A stretch of DNA of 64,000 bases, taken from Streptosporangium album (GTDB lineage: Bacteria; Actinomycetota; Actinomycetes; Streptosporangiales; Streptosporangiaceae). The stretch spans positions 496,001-560,000 of the forward strand of contig NZ_JACHJU010000002.1 in assembly GCF_014203795.1 (NCBI RefSeq). Reading direction: 5' to 3'. A program made the translations under genes and the position numbers. The notes under the pieces were generated by a model. The model saw only the letters and a list, made by a program, of their open reading frames with translations. It searched no databases and was not told the DNA's origin. Every line of letters starts with the position of its first letter. Position 1 is the stretch's first letter. Positions 41,654-50,863 of the stretch are shown here, piece after piece.

Positions 41654-42318
41654 CGGACCACCGCCAGGCGGCGCGACAGCCAGCCGAAGAACAGCCCGGT
41701 GGGCAGGCAGAGGATGACGAACCCGACGGCGAACCCGAAGAAGACCTGGATCACCTGGTCTCCGTACACCTCGATCATCTCCCGCATCCGCACGGACGCC
41801 TCGGCCACGCCGACCACGAGGGCGATGGTGGTGTTCTTGGTCAGCGCGATCAGGATGCTGCCCAGCGGCACGACCACGGCCCGGAACGCCTGGGGCAGGA
41901 TGATCAGGCGCAGGGTCTGCTGGAAGCTGAGCCCGATCGAGCGGGCGGCCTCGGCCTGGCCGACCGGCACGGTGTTGATGCCGGAGCGCAGCGCCTCGCA
42001 CACGAAGGCGGAGGTGTAGGCGGTCAGCCCGAGTATGGCGAGCCAGAAGTTGTTCACGCTGATGTCGTCGGAGAACTCGACACCAAGGTTCGCGCCCACC
42101 CCCAGGCCGGTGAACAGGAGCACGAGCGTGAGCGGGGTGTTGCGGGCCACGGTGACGTACCCGCTGGCGACGGTGCGCAGGATCGGTAGCGGCGAGACGC
42201 GCATCGCGGTCAGCAGGGTGCCGAGAACGAGCGAGCCGACGGTGCTGACCGCGGTGAGCCGCACGGTCATCCAGAAGGCCAGGATGACGGTGTCTCGCTC
42301 AAGGATCAGTGCGTTCAT
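41650..42318 (-). CDS. Glutamate-type ABC importer permease (GluC-like)
   Basis: 222 residues from ATG 42318. Hydrophobic segments and the sequences VARNTPLTLVLLFTGLGVG, YTSAFVCEALRSGINTVPVG and QAEAARSIGLSFQQTLRLIILPQAF define a polar amino acid (HisM/GlnP type) permease with its EAA loop. It follows the binding-protein gene by 73 bp and overlaps the second permease gene. Together they import glutamate or a related amino acid. Confidence 0.92.
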   Translation of the reverse strand: MNALILERDTVILAFWMTVRLTAVSTVGSLVLGTLLTAMRVSPLPILRTVASGYVTVARNTPLTLVLLFTGLGVGANLGVEFSDDISVNNFWLAILGLTAYTSAFVCEALRSGINTVPVGQAEAARSIGLSFQQTLRLIILPQAFRAVVVPLGSILIALTKNTTIALVVGVAEASVRMREMIEVYGDQVIQVFFGFAVGFVILCLPTGLFFGWLSRRLAVVR

Positions 42319-42391
42319 GGGTACCTCAAGTCCGGTCGGGGTACGGCGGGCGCCGGACAGGATGCGACGCCCGCCGTACCGGCAAGGGGGG

Positions 42392-43222
42392 TCAGTACCT
42401 TTCGAGCTTCGGCGCCTCGGGGGCGGCGAAGCCGGCGGCGCCGAAGTTGGCCTCGATCGCGGCCTTCCAGCTCCCGTCGGAGAACATCTTGGTCAGCGCC
42501 TCGTTGACGGCGTCCCGGCCCTGCTTGTCGTCCTTCTTGAGGCCGATGCCGTACTTCTCGGTGCTGAACGTCTTGCCGGCCACCTTGAGCTTGCCGACGT
42601 GCTGGGCGGCGTAGCCGGCGAGGATCACGTTGTCGGTGGTGATGGCGTCGAGCTGGCCGCCGAGCACCCGGTCCACGCACGCGGAGTAGGCCCGCTCCTC
42701 CTGGAGCTGGACCTCCTTGGCGTAGGTGTCCTTGACCTTCTGCGCGGAGGTCGAGCCGGCGACGGAGCACAGCTTCTTGCCGTTGAGCGCCTCGGGCCCG
42801 GTCAGCGCGCTGTCGTCGGCGCGGACGAGCAGGTCCTGCCCGGCGACGAAGTACGGCCCGGCGAAGGAGACCTTCTGCTTGCGGGCGTCGGTGATGGAGT
42901 ACGTCGCCACCACCATGTCGACCTGGCCCTGCTGGAGGAACGCCTCGCGGTTGGCCGAGACGGTCTCCTTGAAAGTGATGTTGGCGGGGTCGACGCCGAG
43001 GGCCTTGGCGACATACTTGGCGACCTCGATGTCGAAACCGGCGAAGGTGCCGTCCGGCGTGCGCAGGCCGAGACCGGGCTGGTCGGCCTTGACGCCGATG
43101 ACGAGCTTCTTCTCGTCCTTCGCCTTGTCCACGATGGAGCCGGAACCGCCGTCGCCGCCACACGCGGAGGTCAGGGTGACAAGGGTGAGGGCGAACGCCG
43201 TGACGATGGATCGTCTGAACAT
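42392..43222 (-). CDS. Glutamate-type ABC importer binding lipoprotein (GluB-like), SBP family 3
   Basis: 276 residues. ATG 43222 is chosen over ATG 43228 because AAGGA lies 5 bases before it. The signal peptide ends in lipobox TSAC with Cys21. SBP_bac_3 signatures follow: LVIGVKADQPGLGLRTPDGTFAGFDIEVA and VDMVVATYSITDARKQKVSFAGPYF. The ligand-site Arg and Asp positions typical of glutamate/glutamine binders are present (Arg in TYSITDAR, Asp in LDAITTDN). It hands the amino acid to the two permeases downstream. Confidence 0.92.
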   Translation of the reverse strand: MFRRSIVTAFALTLVTLTSACGGDGGSGSIVDKAKDEKKLVIGVKADQPGLGLRTPDGTFAGFDIEVAKYVAKALGVDPANITFKETVSANREAFLQQGQVDMVVATYSITDARKQKVSFAGPYFVAGQDLLVRADDSALTGPEALNGKKLCSVAGSTSAQKVKDTYAKEVQLQEERAYSACVDRVLGGQLDAITTDNVILAGYAAQHVGKLKVAGKTFSTEKYGIGLKKDDKQGRDAVNEALTKMFSDGSWKAAIEANFGAAGFAAPEAPKLERY

Positions 43223-43240
43223 GATCATCCTTATGGGGGG

Positions 43241-44020
43241 TCAGTGACTGAGGATCTTGGCGAGGAATGACTTGGCGCGCTCGCTGCGCGGAGCGCCGAA
43301 GAAGTCGTCGGGGGTGTTCTCCTCGACGATCTGGCCGTCGGCCATGAACACGACCCGGTCGGCGGCGCGGCGGGCGAAGCCCATCTCGTGGGTGACCACG
43401 AGCATCGTCATGCCGTCGCGGGCGAGCGCCGTCATCACGTCGAGCACCTCGTTGACCATCTCGGGGTCGAGTGCGGAGGTGGGTTCGTCGAAGAGGATCA
43501 CTTTGGGGTCCATGGCCAGCGAGCGGGCGATCGCGACACGTTGCTGCTGGCCGCCGGAGAGCTGCGCCGGATACTTGTCGGCCTGGTTGCCGATGCCCAC
43601 CCGGTCGAGCAGTTCGCGGCCCCGCCGCTCGGCCGCGTCCTTGCTCTTCCCGAGCACGGTGACCGGTCCGAGCGTGACGTTCTCCAGGACCGTCTTGTGG
43701 GCGAAGAGGTTGAAGTTCTGGAACACCATGCCGACGTCGGCGCGTAGCCGGGCGAGCTGCCGCCCCTCGGCGGGCAGCGGGGTGCCGTCAATGGCGATGA
43801 CGCCGGAGTCGATGCTCTCAAGCCGGTTGATCGCGCGGCACAGGGTGGACTTGCCCGACCCGGACGGCCCGATGATCACGATCACCTCGCCGCGCTGGAC
43901 GCTCAGGTCGATGTCCCGGAGCACGTGCAGCTCGCCGTAATGCTTGTTGACCTTGTCCAGCACCACCAACGGCGCCTCCGCGGCGGCAGGCTCCTCGGTC
44001 GCCACCCCGTGTACGGTCAT
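43241..44020 (-). CDS. Glutamate-type ABC importer ATPase (GluA-like)
   Basis: 259 residues from ATG 44020, 7 bases after GGAG (GTG 44026 is closer than ideal). Walker A is GPSGSGKST, the Q-loop is in [12 protein letters not shown], the signature is LSGGQQQRV, Walker B is [13 protein letters not shown], and the switch His is in VVTHEMGFA. The EMGFA/NFNLF forms are typical of polar amino acid importers. It is the first gene of the transport operon proper and lies 18 bp before the binding-protein gene. Confidence 0.94.
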   Translation of the reverse strand: MTVHGVATEEPAAAEAPLVVLDKVNKHYGELHVLRDIDLSVQRGEVIVIIGPSGSGKSTLCRAINRLESIDSGVIAIDGTPLPAEGRQLARLRADVGMVFQNFNLFAHKTVLENVTLGPVTVLGKSKDAAERRGRELLDRVGIGNQADKYPAQLSGGQQQRVAIARSLAMDPKVILFDEPTSALDPEMVNEVLDVMTALARDGMTMLVVTHEMGFARRAADRVVFMADGQIVEENTPDDFFGAPRSERAKSFLAKILSH

Positions 44021-44170
44021 CGTCACGCTCCTTCAGTCCGGGCGGTCCACTGTCCGCAGGCCGCGCCGTACATGGATGATCATCGGATCATCGGGTGATG
44101 GGCGCGTCGGGCGGCGTTGGCGTAACGGTAGAAGCCGCGTGTGTCGCGAAAAGCGTTGTGCGCGTTTTGC

Positions 44171-45022
44171 TCAGCGCGGGATGGGCGAGGGCTTGGCCTG
44201 TTCGGCGACTGCGCCCACGACGCCGATGGTGTCCCTGAAGGCGCGGTCCCACCGGCCGTCGCGCAGGTAGCCCGCGATCAGCGTGTTGAGGTAGTCGCGG
44301 AAGGCCGTGTCCTCGTGGCGGATGCCCATGCCGTACGGCTCCCTGCCGAACGGCCTGCGCAGGAGCCGTACCTGTTCCGGGTGCTGGATCATCAGACCGA
44401 GCAGGATCGTGTCGTCGGTGCTGATCGCGTCGATCCGCCCGGTGATCAGGGCGGTCACGCACTCCGTATAGGTGTCGACGAGCACGATTTCGGCGCGGGG
44501 GACTTCGGATCGCAGCCGGTCCACGGAGGTGGAGCCCCTGGCCGTGCAGACCTTCTTTCCGCCCATGTCCGCCGCGTCCTGGACGGCGGTGTCACCGGCG
44601 CGGACCAGCACGTCCTGCCCGGCGTAGTAGTAGGGGTCGGTGAAGCCGACCAGCCTGCGCCGCGCGGGCGTGATCGAGTATGTCGCGAGGACGACGTCGA
44701 CCACGCCGCGCCGCAGGAAGTCCTCGCGGTTGCGGGGTATGGTCTCGATGAAGCGGATGTTGCTCTCACTGCCGGTGAGGTCTCTGGCGACGAGCCGGGC
44801 GATCTCCGCGTCGAATCCGGTGATCCGCCCGGTGGCCGGGTCCTTGTAGCCGAACAGCGGATGGTCGAACTTGATGCCCACGGTGAGGACGCCGCGCTGC
44901 TGGACGTGGGCCATGGTGGAGCCCTCGGGGAACGCCGAGTGCCGCGAGGGCGAGCCGGACACGCCGCAGCCGGCGAGTGCCAGCCAGACCAGCGCGGCGA
45001 GCGTCGCCCTGAAGGCGGTCAC
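44171..45022 (-). CDS. Second SBP family 3 lipoprotein, coupled to a response regulator
   Basis: 283 residues from GTG 45022, overlapping the stop of the response regulator gene (GTGA). The lipobox is LAGC with Cys19. The body is a GluB paralogue: VLTVGIKFDHPLFGYKDPATGR, VDVVLATYSITPARRRLVGF and IDAISTDDTILLGL line up with the first binding protein. It is separated from the ATPase gene by 150 bp, so it may be a separate transcript with the regulator. Its tight linkage to a response regulator suggests that it presents ligand to the sensor kinase rather than, or as well as, to the transporter. This is inference. Confidence 0.88.
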   Translation of the reverse strand: MTAFRATLAALVWLALAGCGVSGSPSRHSAFPEGSTMAHVQQRGVLTVGIKFDHPLFGYKDPATGRITGFDAEIARLVARDLTGSESNIRFIETIPRNREDFLRRGVVDVVLATYSITPARRRLVGFTDPYYYAGQDVLVRAGDTAVQDAADMGGKKVCTARGSTSVDRLRSEVPRAEIVLVDTYTECVTALITGRIDAISTDDTILLGLMIQHPEQVRLLRRPFGREPYGMGIRHEDTAFRDYLNTLIAGYLRDGRWDRAFRDTIGVVGAVAEQAKPSPIPR

Positions 45023-45702
45023 GGCATCCGCATCCGGTACCTGTGCTGCGGGCGGCCCGTCGGCCCGTAACGCAGGCCCGACTCGACCTGCCCCAGCTCG
45101 GCGAGATACTCCAGATAGCGCCGGGCGGTCGCCCTGCTGACGCCGATCGCCTGCGCCATCTCGTGCGCGGACAGATCGGCCTCGGCCGCGGCCAGCGCGT
45201 CGAGCACCGACTGCTCCGTGGCCGCGGAGATGCTCTTCGGCCGGGCCGTCTGGTCCAGGTGCAGCGAACGGAAGATCCGGTCGATCTCCTGCTGCTCGAC
45301 GCTTCCGGCCTCCGCCAGTTGCGCGATGGTCGCGGCGTACCTCTGCAGCGTCTGTTCCAGGGTGTCCACCCGGGTGGGCTTGACCAGGTAGTAGAGGGCG
45401 CCGCGCTGCATCGCCGCCCTGACGGCGGTCGAGTCCTTCTGGCCGGAGACCACGATGACGTCCATGGGCGGCTGGTTGGGCCGCCGGAGCTGGTGGGCGA
45501 CCTCCAGGCCAGGCAGGTCGGGCAGGTGCAGGTCGAGCAGGACGAGCCGCGGCGCGAAGTGGTGCGCGGCGGCCAGGGCCGCCTGTCCGGTATGCGCGAT
45601 GCCCACCACCTTGAAGCCGAAGATCCGATTCACCTGCGCGCGCAGCGCGGTGGTGACGACCGGGTCGTCATCCACGATGAGGACGGTGATGTCCGTCGTC
45701 AC
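45019..45702 (-). CDS. Response regulator, CitB/DcuR-like
   Basis: 227 residues from GTG 45702, after AGGAG (ATG 45741 is the alternative). The receiver is intact: acidic pair in LIVDDDPVV, phosphoacceptor Asp in LLDLHLPDLPG, Thr/Ser site VSGQKD and Lys in LVKPTRVD. A linker leads to a C-terminal HTH (LSAHEMAQAIGVSRATARRYLEYLAELGQV), as in CitB/DcuR/DpiA regulators of organic-acid uptake. It is coupled to a binding protein gene and is divergent from a hybrid kinase, which is the likely partner. Its probable targets are the glutamate-type transporter genes. Confidence 0.92.
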   Translation of the reverse strand: MTTDITVLIVDDDPVVTTALRAQVNRIFGFKVVGIAHTGQAALAAAHHFAPRLVLLDLHLPDLPGLEVAHQLRRPNQPPMDVIVVSGQKDSTAVRAAMQRGALYYLVKPTRVDTLEQTLQRYAATIAQLAEAGSVEQQEIDRIFRSLHLDQTARPKSISAATEQSVLDALAAAEADLSAHEMAQAIGVSRATARRYLEYLAELGQVESGLRYGPTGRPQHRYRMRMP

Positions 45703-45868
45703 GCTGCTCCTATGTCCGTGATCTTCTGACGCTGGCGTCATCTTAAAGGCGTTTTGTTACAGCCAGGAATCTTCTGTTCCTTCTGCTCACGGGGATCCAC
45801 TTCGCGGATCCGAGGCCCTTACTATCGGGGCCTGACACGGTGACTGGGCGGCGTCAGCCGCAGGCGGG

Positions 45869-48751
45869 GTGACGAGATTGAAAGGGCTGTTCGCCGTCAC
45901 GGCGCTGTGGATCCTTCTTGGCATGCTGCCGCTGGCGCTGTTGACCTCCTCCAGCATCACCCTGTCCGATCAGGCCGTCCGCAGTGAGGTGCGCGACCGG
46001 GTGGAGACCACCGCCTCGGTGAGCCGAGTCGTGGTCGAGCAGCAGATGGGTTCGCTCAAGCAGTTGGTCAGCGCCTTCGCCCAGCGGCCGGAGGTACGGC
46101 GGACGGTGATCTCCGGCGAGTCGGCGACCCGTTCCGCGCTGGCCGGATACCTGAAGGAACTGGCCCACATGCGCAGCGGGATCAGCGGCGTGATCGTCAT
46201 CGGGGCGGACGGCGACATGATCGGCGCCGAGCCGCGGAGCGGGCTGCCGCAGGACGTGAGCACCACCGACTGGTACCTCGCGGTGCGCAGTCGCGGCCAG
46301 GCACACGTGTCGCAGGCGTACACACCCACCATGCGGGGCGTGTCCAGGGCCGTCGCGGTGGCGGTGCCCATCCCGGCCGCCGACGGCGGAGAGCTGCTCG
46401 GCATCCTCGCGGCGGTCTACAGCCTGGACGCCATACAGGACTTCGCCTCGCAGGCGGCCGAGGCACAGGGGATCCGGCTGCTCATCACCGACCAGTCGGG
46501 CGTGCTCGTCGCCGACCCCGGACGGAAGGTCTACGCGCTCACCTCTATGCGGGAGGACCCGAGGGTGGACGCCGCGCTGGCCGGCCGTTCGCTGTTCACC
46601 GGATTCGACGGCACGGTGCTGTCGGCCTCGGAGCCCATCCCCGACATCGGCTGGACGGTGACCGCCGAGGTGCCCACCGCCGAGGCGCTGGCCTCGGCGG
46701 AGACCCTCCGGATGCGGGTGCTGTCCGTGGCCGCGCTGCTGGCGGTTCTCATCGTCGCAGGGCTGGCGGTGCAGATCCGCACCACCAGGGGTCGCCGCCG
46801 GACGCAGGCCACCCTGGCCAGGTACGCCGAGGCGCTTGCGGCGGCACGGGACGAGGCGGTCAGCGCCTCGGTGGCCAAGACCGAGTTCCTGGCCAAGGTC
46901 AGCCACGAGATACGCACCCCGATCAACGGCGTGCTCGGCATGAACGGCCTGTTGCTCGGCACCCGGATGGACGACGAGCAGCGCCACTACGCGGGCACCG
47001 TGCAGGCGTCGGCACAGAACCTGCTGCGTCTGCTCGACGACTTCCTCGACCTGTCGAAGATCGAGGCCGGCCGGCTCGAGGCCGAAGCCGTGCCGTTCGA
47101 CCTGCCCCGGTTGTGCGACGAGGTCGTGGCGCCGCTGGCCCCGCACGCCTATCGGCAGGGGCTCTGGCTCACCCTCCGCCTGGATGACGACGTGCCCCAG
47201 CACGTCGTCGGTGACCCGGTACGGCTGCGCCAGGTGCTCAGCAACCTGATCGGCAACGCGCTGAAGTTCACCGTTCAGGGCGGAGTCGACCTGGAGGTCG
47301 CGCTGGAGACGGCAGGGGGGGAGGAGGCGATCGGCGACGATCACGTCACGCTGCGGTTCGCCGTCACCGACACCGGGGTGGGAGTGGGGCCCGACGACAG
47401 GGGCCGGGTCTTCGAGGTCTTCCGCCAGGTGGACTCGCCCATCACCCGCCGCACCGGCGGCAGCGGGCTCGGCCTGGCCATCAGCAGGCAGCTCACCGAA
47501 CTGATGGGTGGCCGGATCGGGCTGGACAGCATGGAGGGGATCGGCAGCAGGTTCCACCTCACCTTGCCGGTGGACGTCCTGACCTGGTCCGCCCCCGCCT
47601 CTGCGGAGTTGCGCGACCGGCGGGTCCTCGTCGCCGACGCGCGGCAGGAGGACCGCGCGCTGGCCGGGCGGATTCTGGCCGGTGCGGGGCTCGTCGCCGA
47701 GCAGGCGCAGGACGCGGCGGCCGCGCTCGCGATGCTGCGGACCGCCGCCGGTGACGGGCACCCCTTCGACCTGGCCGTCGTCGATCTCGACATGAGTGCC
47801 GTTCCCGAGGCGGACGAGCCGGTCTCGCTCGCCGACGCGATCCTGTCCGACTCCCTGCTCCATGCCACGAACGTGGTCGTACTGGTCACCCCGGGCCGGA
47901 CCGGATCCGCCTGGCCGGACGTGTCCGTCGCCCCCGACCGGATCGTGCAGTCGATGACCCGTCCGCTCAGCCGCCGCCGCCTGCTCGCCGCCATCGAGAA
48001 CACCCTGTCCACGGCCGACAAGGACGACGAGTCCGGCAACTTCGAAGTGGAGTCCAGGTCGGAACCGGTACGGATCCTCGTCGCCGAGGACGACGAGGTC
48101 AGCCGCGAGGTCGCCAGGCTCGTCCTGCGTAAGGCCGGGCACCGGGTCGACGTGGTCGACGACGGAGAGCAGGCGGTGCGGGCGGTGCTCGGTGGCGACT
48201 ACGACCTGGTCTTCATGGACTGTCAGCTCCCCGTGCTCGACGGTCTGGCGGCGACGGTGGACATCAGACGGCGGCAGGAGAGGCCCGGCCGTACCCCGAT
48301 CATCGCGATGACCGCCGCCGCGATGCCGGACGACCGCGTCCGCTGCCTGGAGGCGGGCATGAACGCCCACCTCACCAAGCCGGTGGACTGGCAGCACGTG
48401 CTCGGCCAGATCCCGGCCTGGGTGAGCCCGGAGGTTCCGGCCGAGTTGGAAGGTCTGTCACCGGAGGACGTGGCGGACATCGCACAGGCGTTCCTGTCCA
48501 GTGTGCCCGGTGTCCTCCATGAGCTGCGGGAGGCGGTGGAAGCGGGGCATCCCAAGCAGGCCGGATCGCTCGCGCACCGTCTCAGGGGCAGCTGCGCGGC
48601 CGTCGGCGCCGCGAGGGCCGCCGAGCTGTGCCGCCGTGTCGAGGAGCTGCCCGCGACGGGCACCGTGTCGGAGCTGGCGAAGGAACTGGAGCGGGTGTTC
48701 GGCGAGATGACCCGCCTGACGCAGGGACGAGAACTGATTAACAGGACATAG
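45869..48751 (+). CDS. Hybrid sensor histidine kinase: dCache, HisKA, HATPase, two receivers, HPt
   Basis: 960 residues from GTG 45869. TM1 is at about 8-28, an extracellular double-Cache-like sensor at 35-275 ([30 protein letters not shown]), and TM2 at about 285-303. HisKA has the phosphoacceptor His near 346 in [15 protein letters not shown]. The ATPase has [21 protein letters not shown] and [10 protein letters not shown]. Receiver 1 (about 585-700) is degenerate: the acidic pair is VADAR and the conserved Lys is Arg in MTRPLS. Receiver 2 (about 735-850) is complete (AEDDE; FMDCQLP; LTKPVD). A C-terminal HPt has [15 protein letters not shown], with His near 902. It likely senses an amino or organic acid and signals to the divergent regulator through the HPt. 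Confidence 0.92.
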   Translation: MTRLKGLFAVTALWILLGMLPLALLTSSSITLSDQAVRSEVRDRVETTASVSRVVVEQQMGSLKQLVSAFAQRPEVRRTVISGESATRSALAGYLKELAHMRSGISGVIVIGADGDMIGAEPRSGLPQDVSTTDWYLAVRSRGQAHVSQAYTPTMRGVSRAVAVAVPIPAADGGELLGILAAVYSLDAIQDFASQAAEAQGIRLLITDQSGVLVADPGRKVYALTSMREDPRVDAALAGRSLFTGFDGTVLSASEPIPDIGWTVTAEVPTAEALASAETLRMRVLSVAALLAVLIVAGLAVQIRTTRGRRRTQATLARYAEALAAARDEAVSASVAKTEFLAKVSHEIRTPINGVLGMNGLLLGTRMDDEQRHYAGTVQASAQNLLRLLDDFLDLSKIEAGRLEAEAVPFDLPRLCDEVVAPLAPHAYRQGLWLTLRLDDDVPQHVVGDPVRLRQVLSNLIGNALKFTVQGGVDLEVALETAGGEEAIGDDHVTLRFAVTDTGVGVGPDDRGRVFEVFRQVDSPITRRTGGSGLGLAISRQLTELMGGRIGLDSMEGIGSRFHLTLPVDVLTWSAPASAELRDRRVLVADARQEDRALAGRILAGAGLVAEQAQDAAAALAMLRTAAGDGHPFDLAVVDLDMSAVPEADEPVSLADAILSDSLLHATNVVVLVTPGRTGSAWPDVSVAPDRIVQSMTRPLSRRRLLAAIENTLSTADKDDESGNFEVESRSEPVRILVAEDDEVSREVARLVLRKAGHRVDVVDDGEQAVRAVLGGDYDLVFMDCQLPVLDGLAATVDIRRRQERPGRTPIIAMTAAAMPDDRVRCLEAGMNAHLTKPVDWQHVLGQIPAWVSPEVPAELEGLSPEDVADIAQAFLSSVPGVLHELREAVEAGHPKQAGSLAHRLRGSCAAVGAARAAELCRRVEELPATGTVSELAKELERVFGEMTRLTQGRELINRT

Positions 48752-48843
48752 CGTCACATTAAACACATTTGTAACACCGGCTATCTAACATTTCTCTGTC
48801 ATCAATTGTGGCATTTTGTGGTATTTAGCAAAAGGAAATGACG

Positions 48844-49491
48844 ATGACGGCTTCCGGCGAGCCCAGCCCTACAGCGACCAGCAGTCCCAGCCCCACCAGC
48901 ACGGCCAGTCCGTCTCCTACGGGCAGTCCGTCTCCTACGGGCAGTCCGTCTCCCACGGACAGCCCTTCTCCCACGGACAGCCCCTCTCCCACGGTCAGTC
49001 CGTCGCCGGGCACCTCGCCCGGCCCCGGTGCGCCCTGGACGTCCGGCCCCTCGCCGGTCCCGACGCCAAGCCCCACCCGCAGCCCGTATGCGCCGCCCCT
49101 CCCTCCGGCGCCCTCGGAGGGAAACGCCCCGTCCGACCAGGTCAGCATCGACTGGGCGTCCATACGCGCCCTGGCCAGGATGTTCGATGAGACGGGCGAC
49201 GACGTCGCGCTCAAGAACACCACCGCCAGGGACCTGGCGAGCACGGGGGGTCTCGTCGGCGACGACGAGGACGGCGTGGCGTTCGCCAAGTGGTACAGCG
49301 AGGGCTTCCACGCCCTGTCGGCCGCCATCCTCAACATGGCGGATGTGAGTTTCTCGGTGGCCGGCGGCCTGCGTGACTTCAACACGCTCTGGGACATGCT
49401 CGAAGGGAACATCATCACATCGCTCCCGACGGTCGCCGATCTCTCCGAACCCCCGATTCCCCAACTTCCCCCCGCCAAGACGGGGGCGTGA
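48844..49491 (+). CDS. WXG-like protein with N-terminal Ser/Pro/Thr repeat
   Basis: 215 residues; ATG 48844 has AAGGA at 7 bases, better than ATG 48838. The first 85 residues are almost only Ser, Pro, Thr and Gly, built from six 18-bp units coding GSPSPT-like hexapeptides. From residue 95 to the end is a helical domain (SIRALARMFDETGDDVALKN; GVAFAKWYSEGFHALSAAIL) with the AFAxxYxxG pattern of actinobacterial WXG100/ESX-like proteins. There is no Sec signal peptide, which fits type VII export. It is followed 23 bp later by a second protein of this type. Function is unknown; a wall-spanning or secreted partner protein is plausible. Confidence 0.75.
   Translation: MTASGEPSPTATSSPSPTSTASPSPTGSPSPTGSPSPTDSPSPTDSPSPTVSPSPGTSPGPGAPWTSGPSPVPTPSPTRSPYAPPLPPAPSEGNAPSDQVSIDWASIRALARMFDETGDDVALKNTTARDLASTGGLVGDDEDGVAFAKWYSEGFHALSAAILNMADVSFSVAGGLRDFNTLWDMLEGNIITSLPTVADLSEPPIPQLPPAKTGA
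48903..49010 (+). repeat. Six 18-bp tandem repeats coding Ser-Pro hexapeptides
   Basis: Six in-phase 18-bp units of the form GGNCAGTCCGTCTCCTAC encode (G/A/D/V)-S-P-S-P-T. The first three are nearly identical at DNA level, so this array is recent and likely to vary in copy number between strains. It lies wholly inside the reading frame of the WXG-like gene. Confidence 0.85.
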
Positions 49492-49514
49492 TCCGCGATG
49501 GGTGATGTCCGTAC

Positions 49515-50390
49515 ATGATGGATCCATTCCAGGCGCTCTCCTGGTTCGCGGGCGTGCACGTGCCCGAGGCCGACACGTCCAACCTCCGTGCCCGCGCCCA
49601 GAGCCTGCGGGCCTTCGCGGACTCGATCGAGGAGATCGCCGGCCGCGCCGAGGCGGGCGTCGGCACGGTGCGCAGGCACAACGACAGCCGTACGGTCGAC
49701 CGTTTCGCCGATCTCTGGCCGAACGAGCTCGCTCCTCGCTATGCCGCCATGGCGGCGAACCTGCGGGAACTCGCCGACGGTTGCGACGAGTACGCCGAAA
49801 CGGTGGACGAGCACCGCGAACAGCTCTGGATCATCGGCACCCAGATCGCCGCCATGGCGTTCACCATGATGTTCGGCTACCTTTACCCCTCCGCGAGGTT
49901 CATGGCAGAGGCGGCCATGAAATGGCTGGTGGCCAGGGCGCGGCTGGAGAAGACCATCTTTCAGAAGATCATCAAGATGGTCCTCGCCAAGCGGATCGGC
50001 AAGTACAACGTGGGCACCTACCTCGTTCGCGAAGGGCTCGACGCGGTGTCCGACGCCCTCGTCTGGACCGTGGTGAAGACGGGTGTGCACGTGGCGTCCT
50101 CGGCCGCCACGGGCCAGCCCATCGGCTCGATCCCGGACTACATGGCCAAGCACTTCGCCGCCGAGCTGGCCTACAACGGCGGCATCAAGGCGATGCGCGA
50201 CGTGCGCAGGTTCATCCCGGCGACAAAGGTCACCGAGACGCTTCTCGGCACAGGTCCGGCGGGCAACTTCTTCCGGCGCACGGTGTCGGCCTCGCTGGTC
50301 TACAACGGCGTCACCGGATCGATATCCGACGAGGCGACGCTGCGGTCCGCTCTCGCACACGCCCCGCGGGCCTTCATCCTCAAGCGGTGA
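49515..50390 (+). CDS. CpnT-N/WXG-like protein with central hydrophobic region
   Basis: 291 residues from ATG 49515 (or ATG 49518). Residues 1-110 are helical, with SLRAFADSIEEIAGRAEAGVGTV and FADLWPNELAPRYAAMAANLRELADGCDEYAETVDEHREQ, as in the N-terminal domain of CpnT and other type VII substrates. A hydrophobic stretch at 113-130 (IGTQIAAMAFTMMFGYLYP) follows. The rest (to residue 291) is basic and helical and lacks a toxin motif I recognise. It may be a toxin-less carrier, or a membrane-acting effector whose toxin domain is new. It is downstream of the repeat protein and converges on a YbaB gene 4 bp away. Confidence 0.75.
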   Translation: MMDPFQALSWFAGVHVPEADTSNLRARAQSLRAFADSIEEIAGRAEAGVGTVRRHNDSRTVDRFADLWPNELAPRYAAMAANLRELADGCDEYAETVDEHREQLWIIGTQIAAMAFTMMFGYLYPSARFMAEAAMKWLVARARLEKTIFQKIIKMVLAKRIGKYNVGTYLVREGLDAVSDALVWTVVKTGVHVASSAATGQPIGSIPDYMAKHFAAELAYNGGIKAMRDVRRFIPATKVTETLLGTGPAGNFFRRTVSASLVYNGVTGSISDEATLRSALAHAPRAFILKR

Positions 50391-50394
50391 GTGA

Positions 50395-50739
50395 TCAGCG
50401 GCGGCCGTTCTCCCATGACGGGTCCACGAGAGGCTGGGTCAGCGCGGTCATCCGGCTTGAGGCGTCCTCCTCGGCCTGCCTGACCGCCTCCAGGATCGCC
50501 TCGGCCAGCGCCTCGGAGCCGAGCCGCATCGCGCGCGGATCGATCCGCAGCGTCCGGAGCGAGCCGGTGGCCAGGACCTCGACGGTGATCTGGCCGTTCG
50601 CCCCCTCGCCCCGCCCCTTTGTCTCCTCGACCTGGCGCCTGACCTCTTCGAACCCAGCCGTCTCCGCCATGAGCCGGGACAGCGCGCGGTCGATCTCCGG
50701 ATCGCCGGTCTGCCGGAGAGGGTCCCCCGGTGTCGTCAT
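50395..50739 (-). CDS. YbaB/EbfC-family protein
   Basis: 114 residues. The central part (ANGQITVEVLATGSLRTLRIDPRAMRLGSEALAEAILEAVRQAEEDAS) has the beta-beta-beta-helix pattern of YbaB, including the family's 'G.v.v.v...G.l..i.idp.a' core. Copies of this family often sit beside WXG100 genes in actinobacteria and are not the nucleoid protein encoded near recR. It converges on the CpnT-N-like gene with a 4-bp gap. Its role with the secretion-type proteins is unproven. Confidence 0.85.
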   Translation of the reverse strand: MTTPGDPLRQTGDPEIDRALSRLMAETAGFEEVRRQVEETKGRGEGANGQITVEVLATGSLRTLRIDPRAMRLGSEALAEAILEAVRQAEEDASSRMTALTQPLVDPSWENGRR

Positions 50740-50863
50740 TCGATTCCTTCTCTCGCTCTACGCCCTCATATGCCATATGCGTTGTGCCGAGCCTAACGGT
50801 CGACGATCGTGAGCGGTTGTCCCAGCACGTGGAACCGGATGGTGCTCCACGGCGCGGTGAACC

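Noticed and set aside
45854-48397. An 847-codon open frame antisense to the hybrid kinase, and similar long antisense frames at 24349-26547 and 33070-35394
   Set aside because: They mirror real genes in high-GC3 DNA, have Gly/Arg/Asp/His-rich compositions without motifs, and lack ribosome binding sites. The sense genes carry full domain signatures.
48903-49010. Short regular repeats that could suggest a CRISPR array
   Set aside because: The 18-bp units are directly joined without spacers and lie in frame in a coding region for Ser-Pro repeats.
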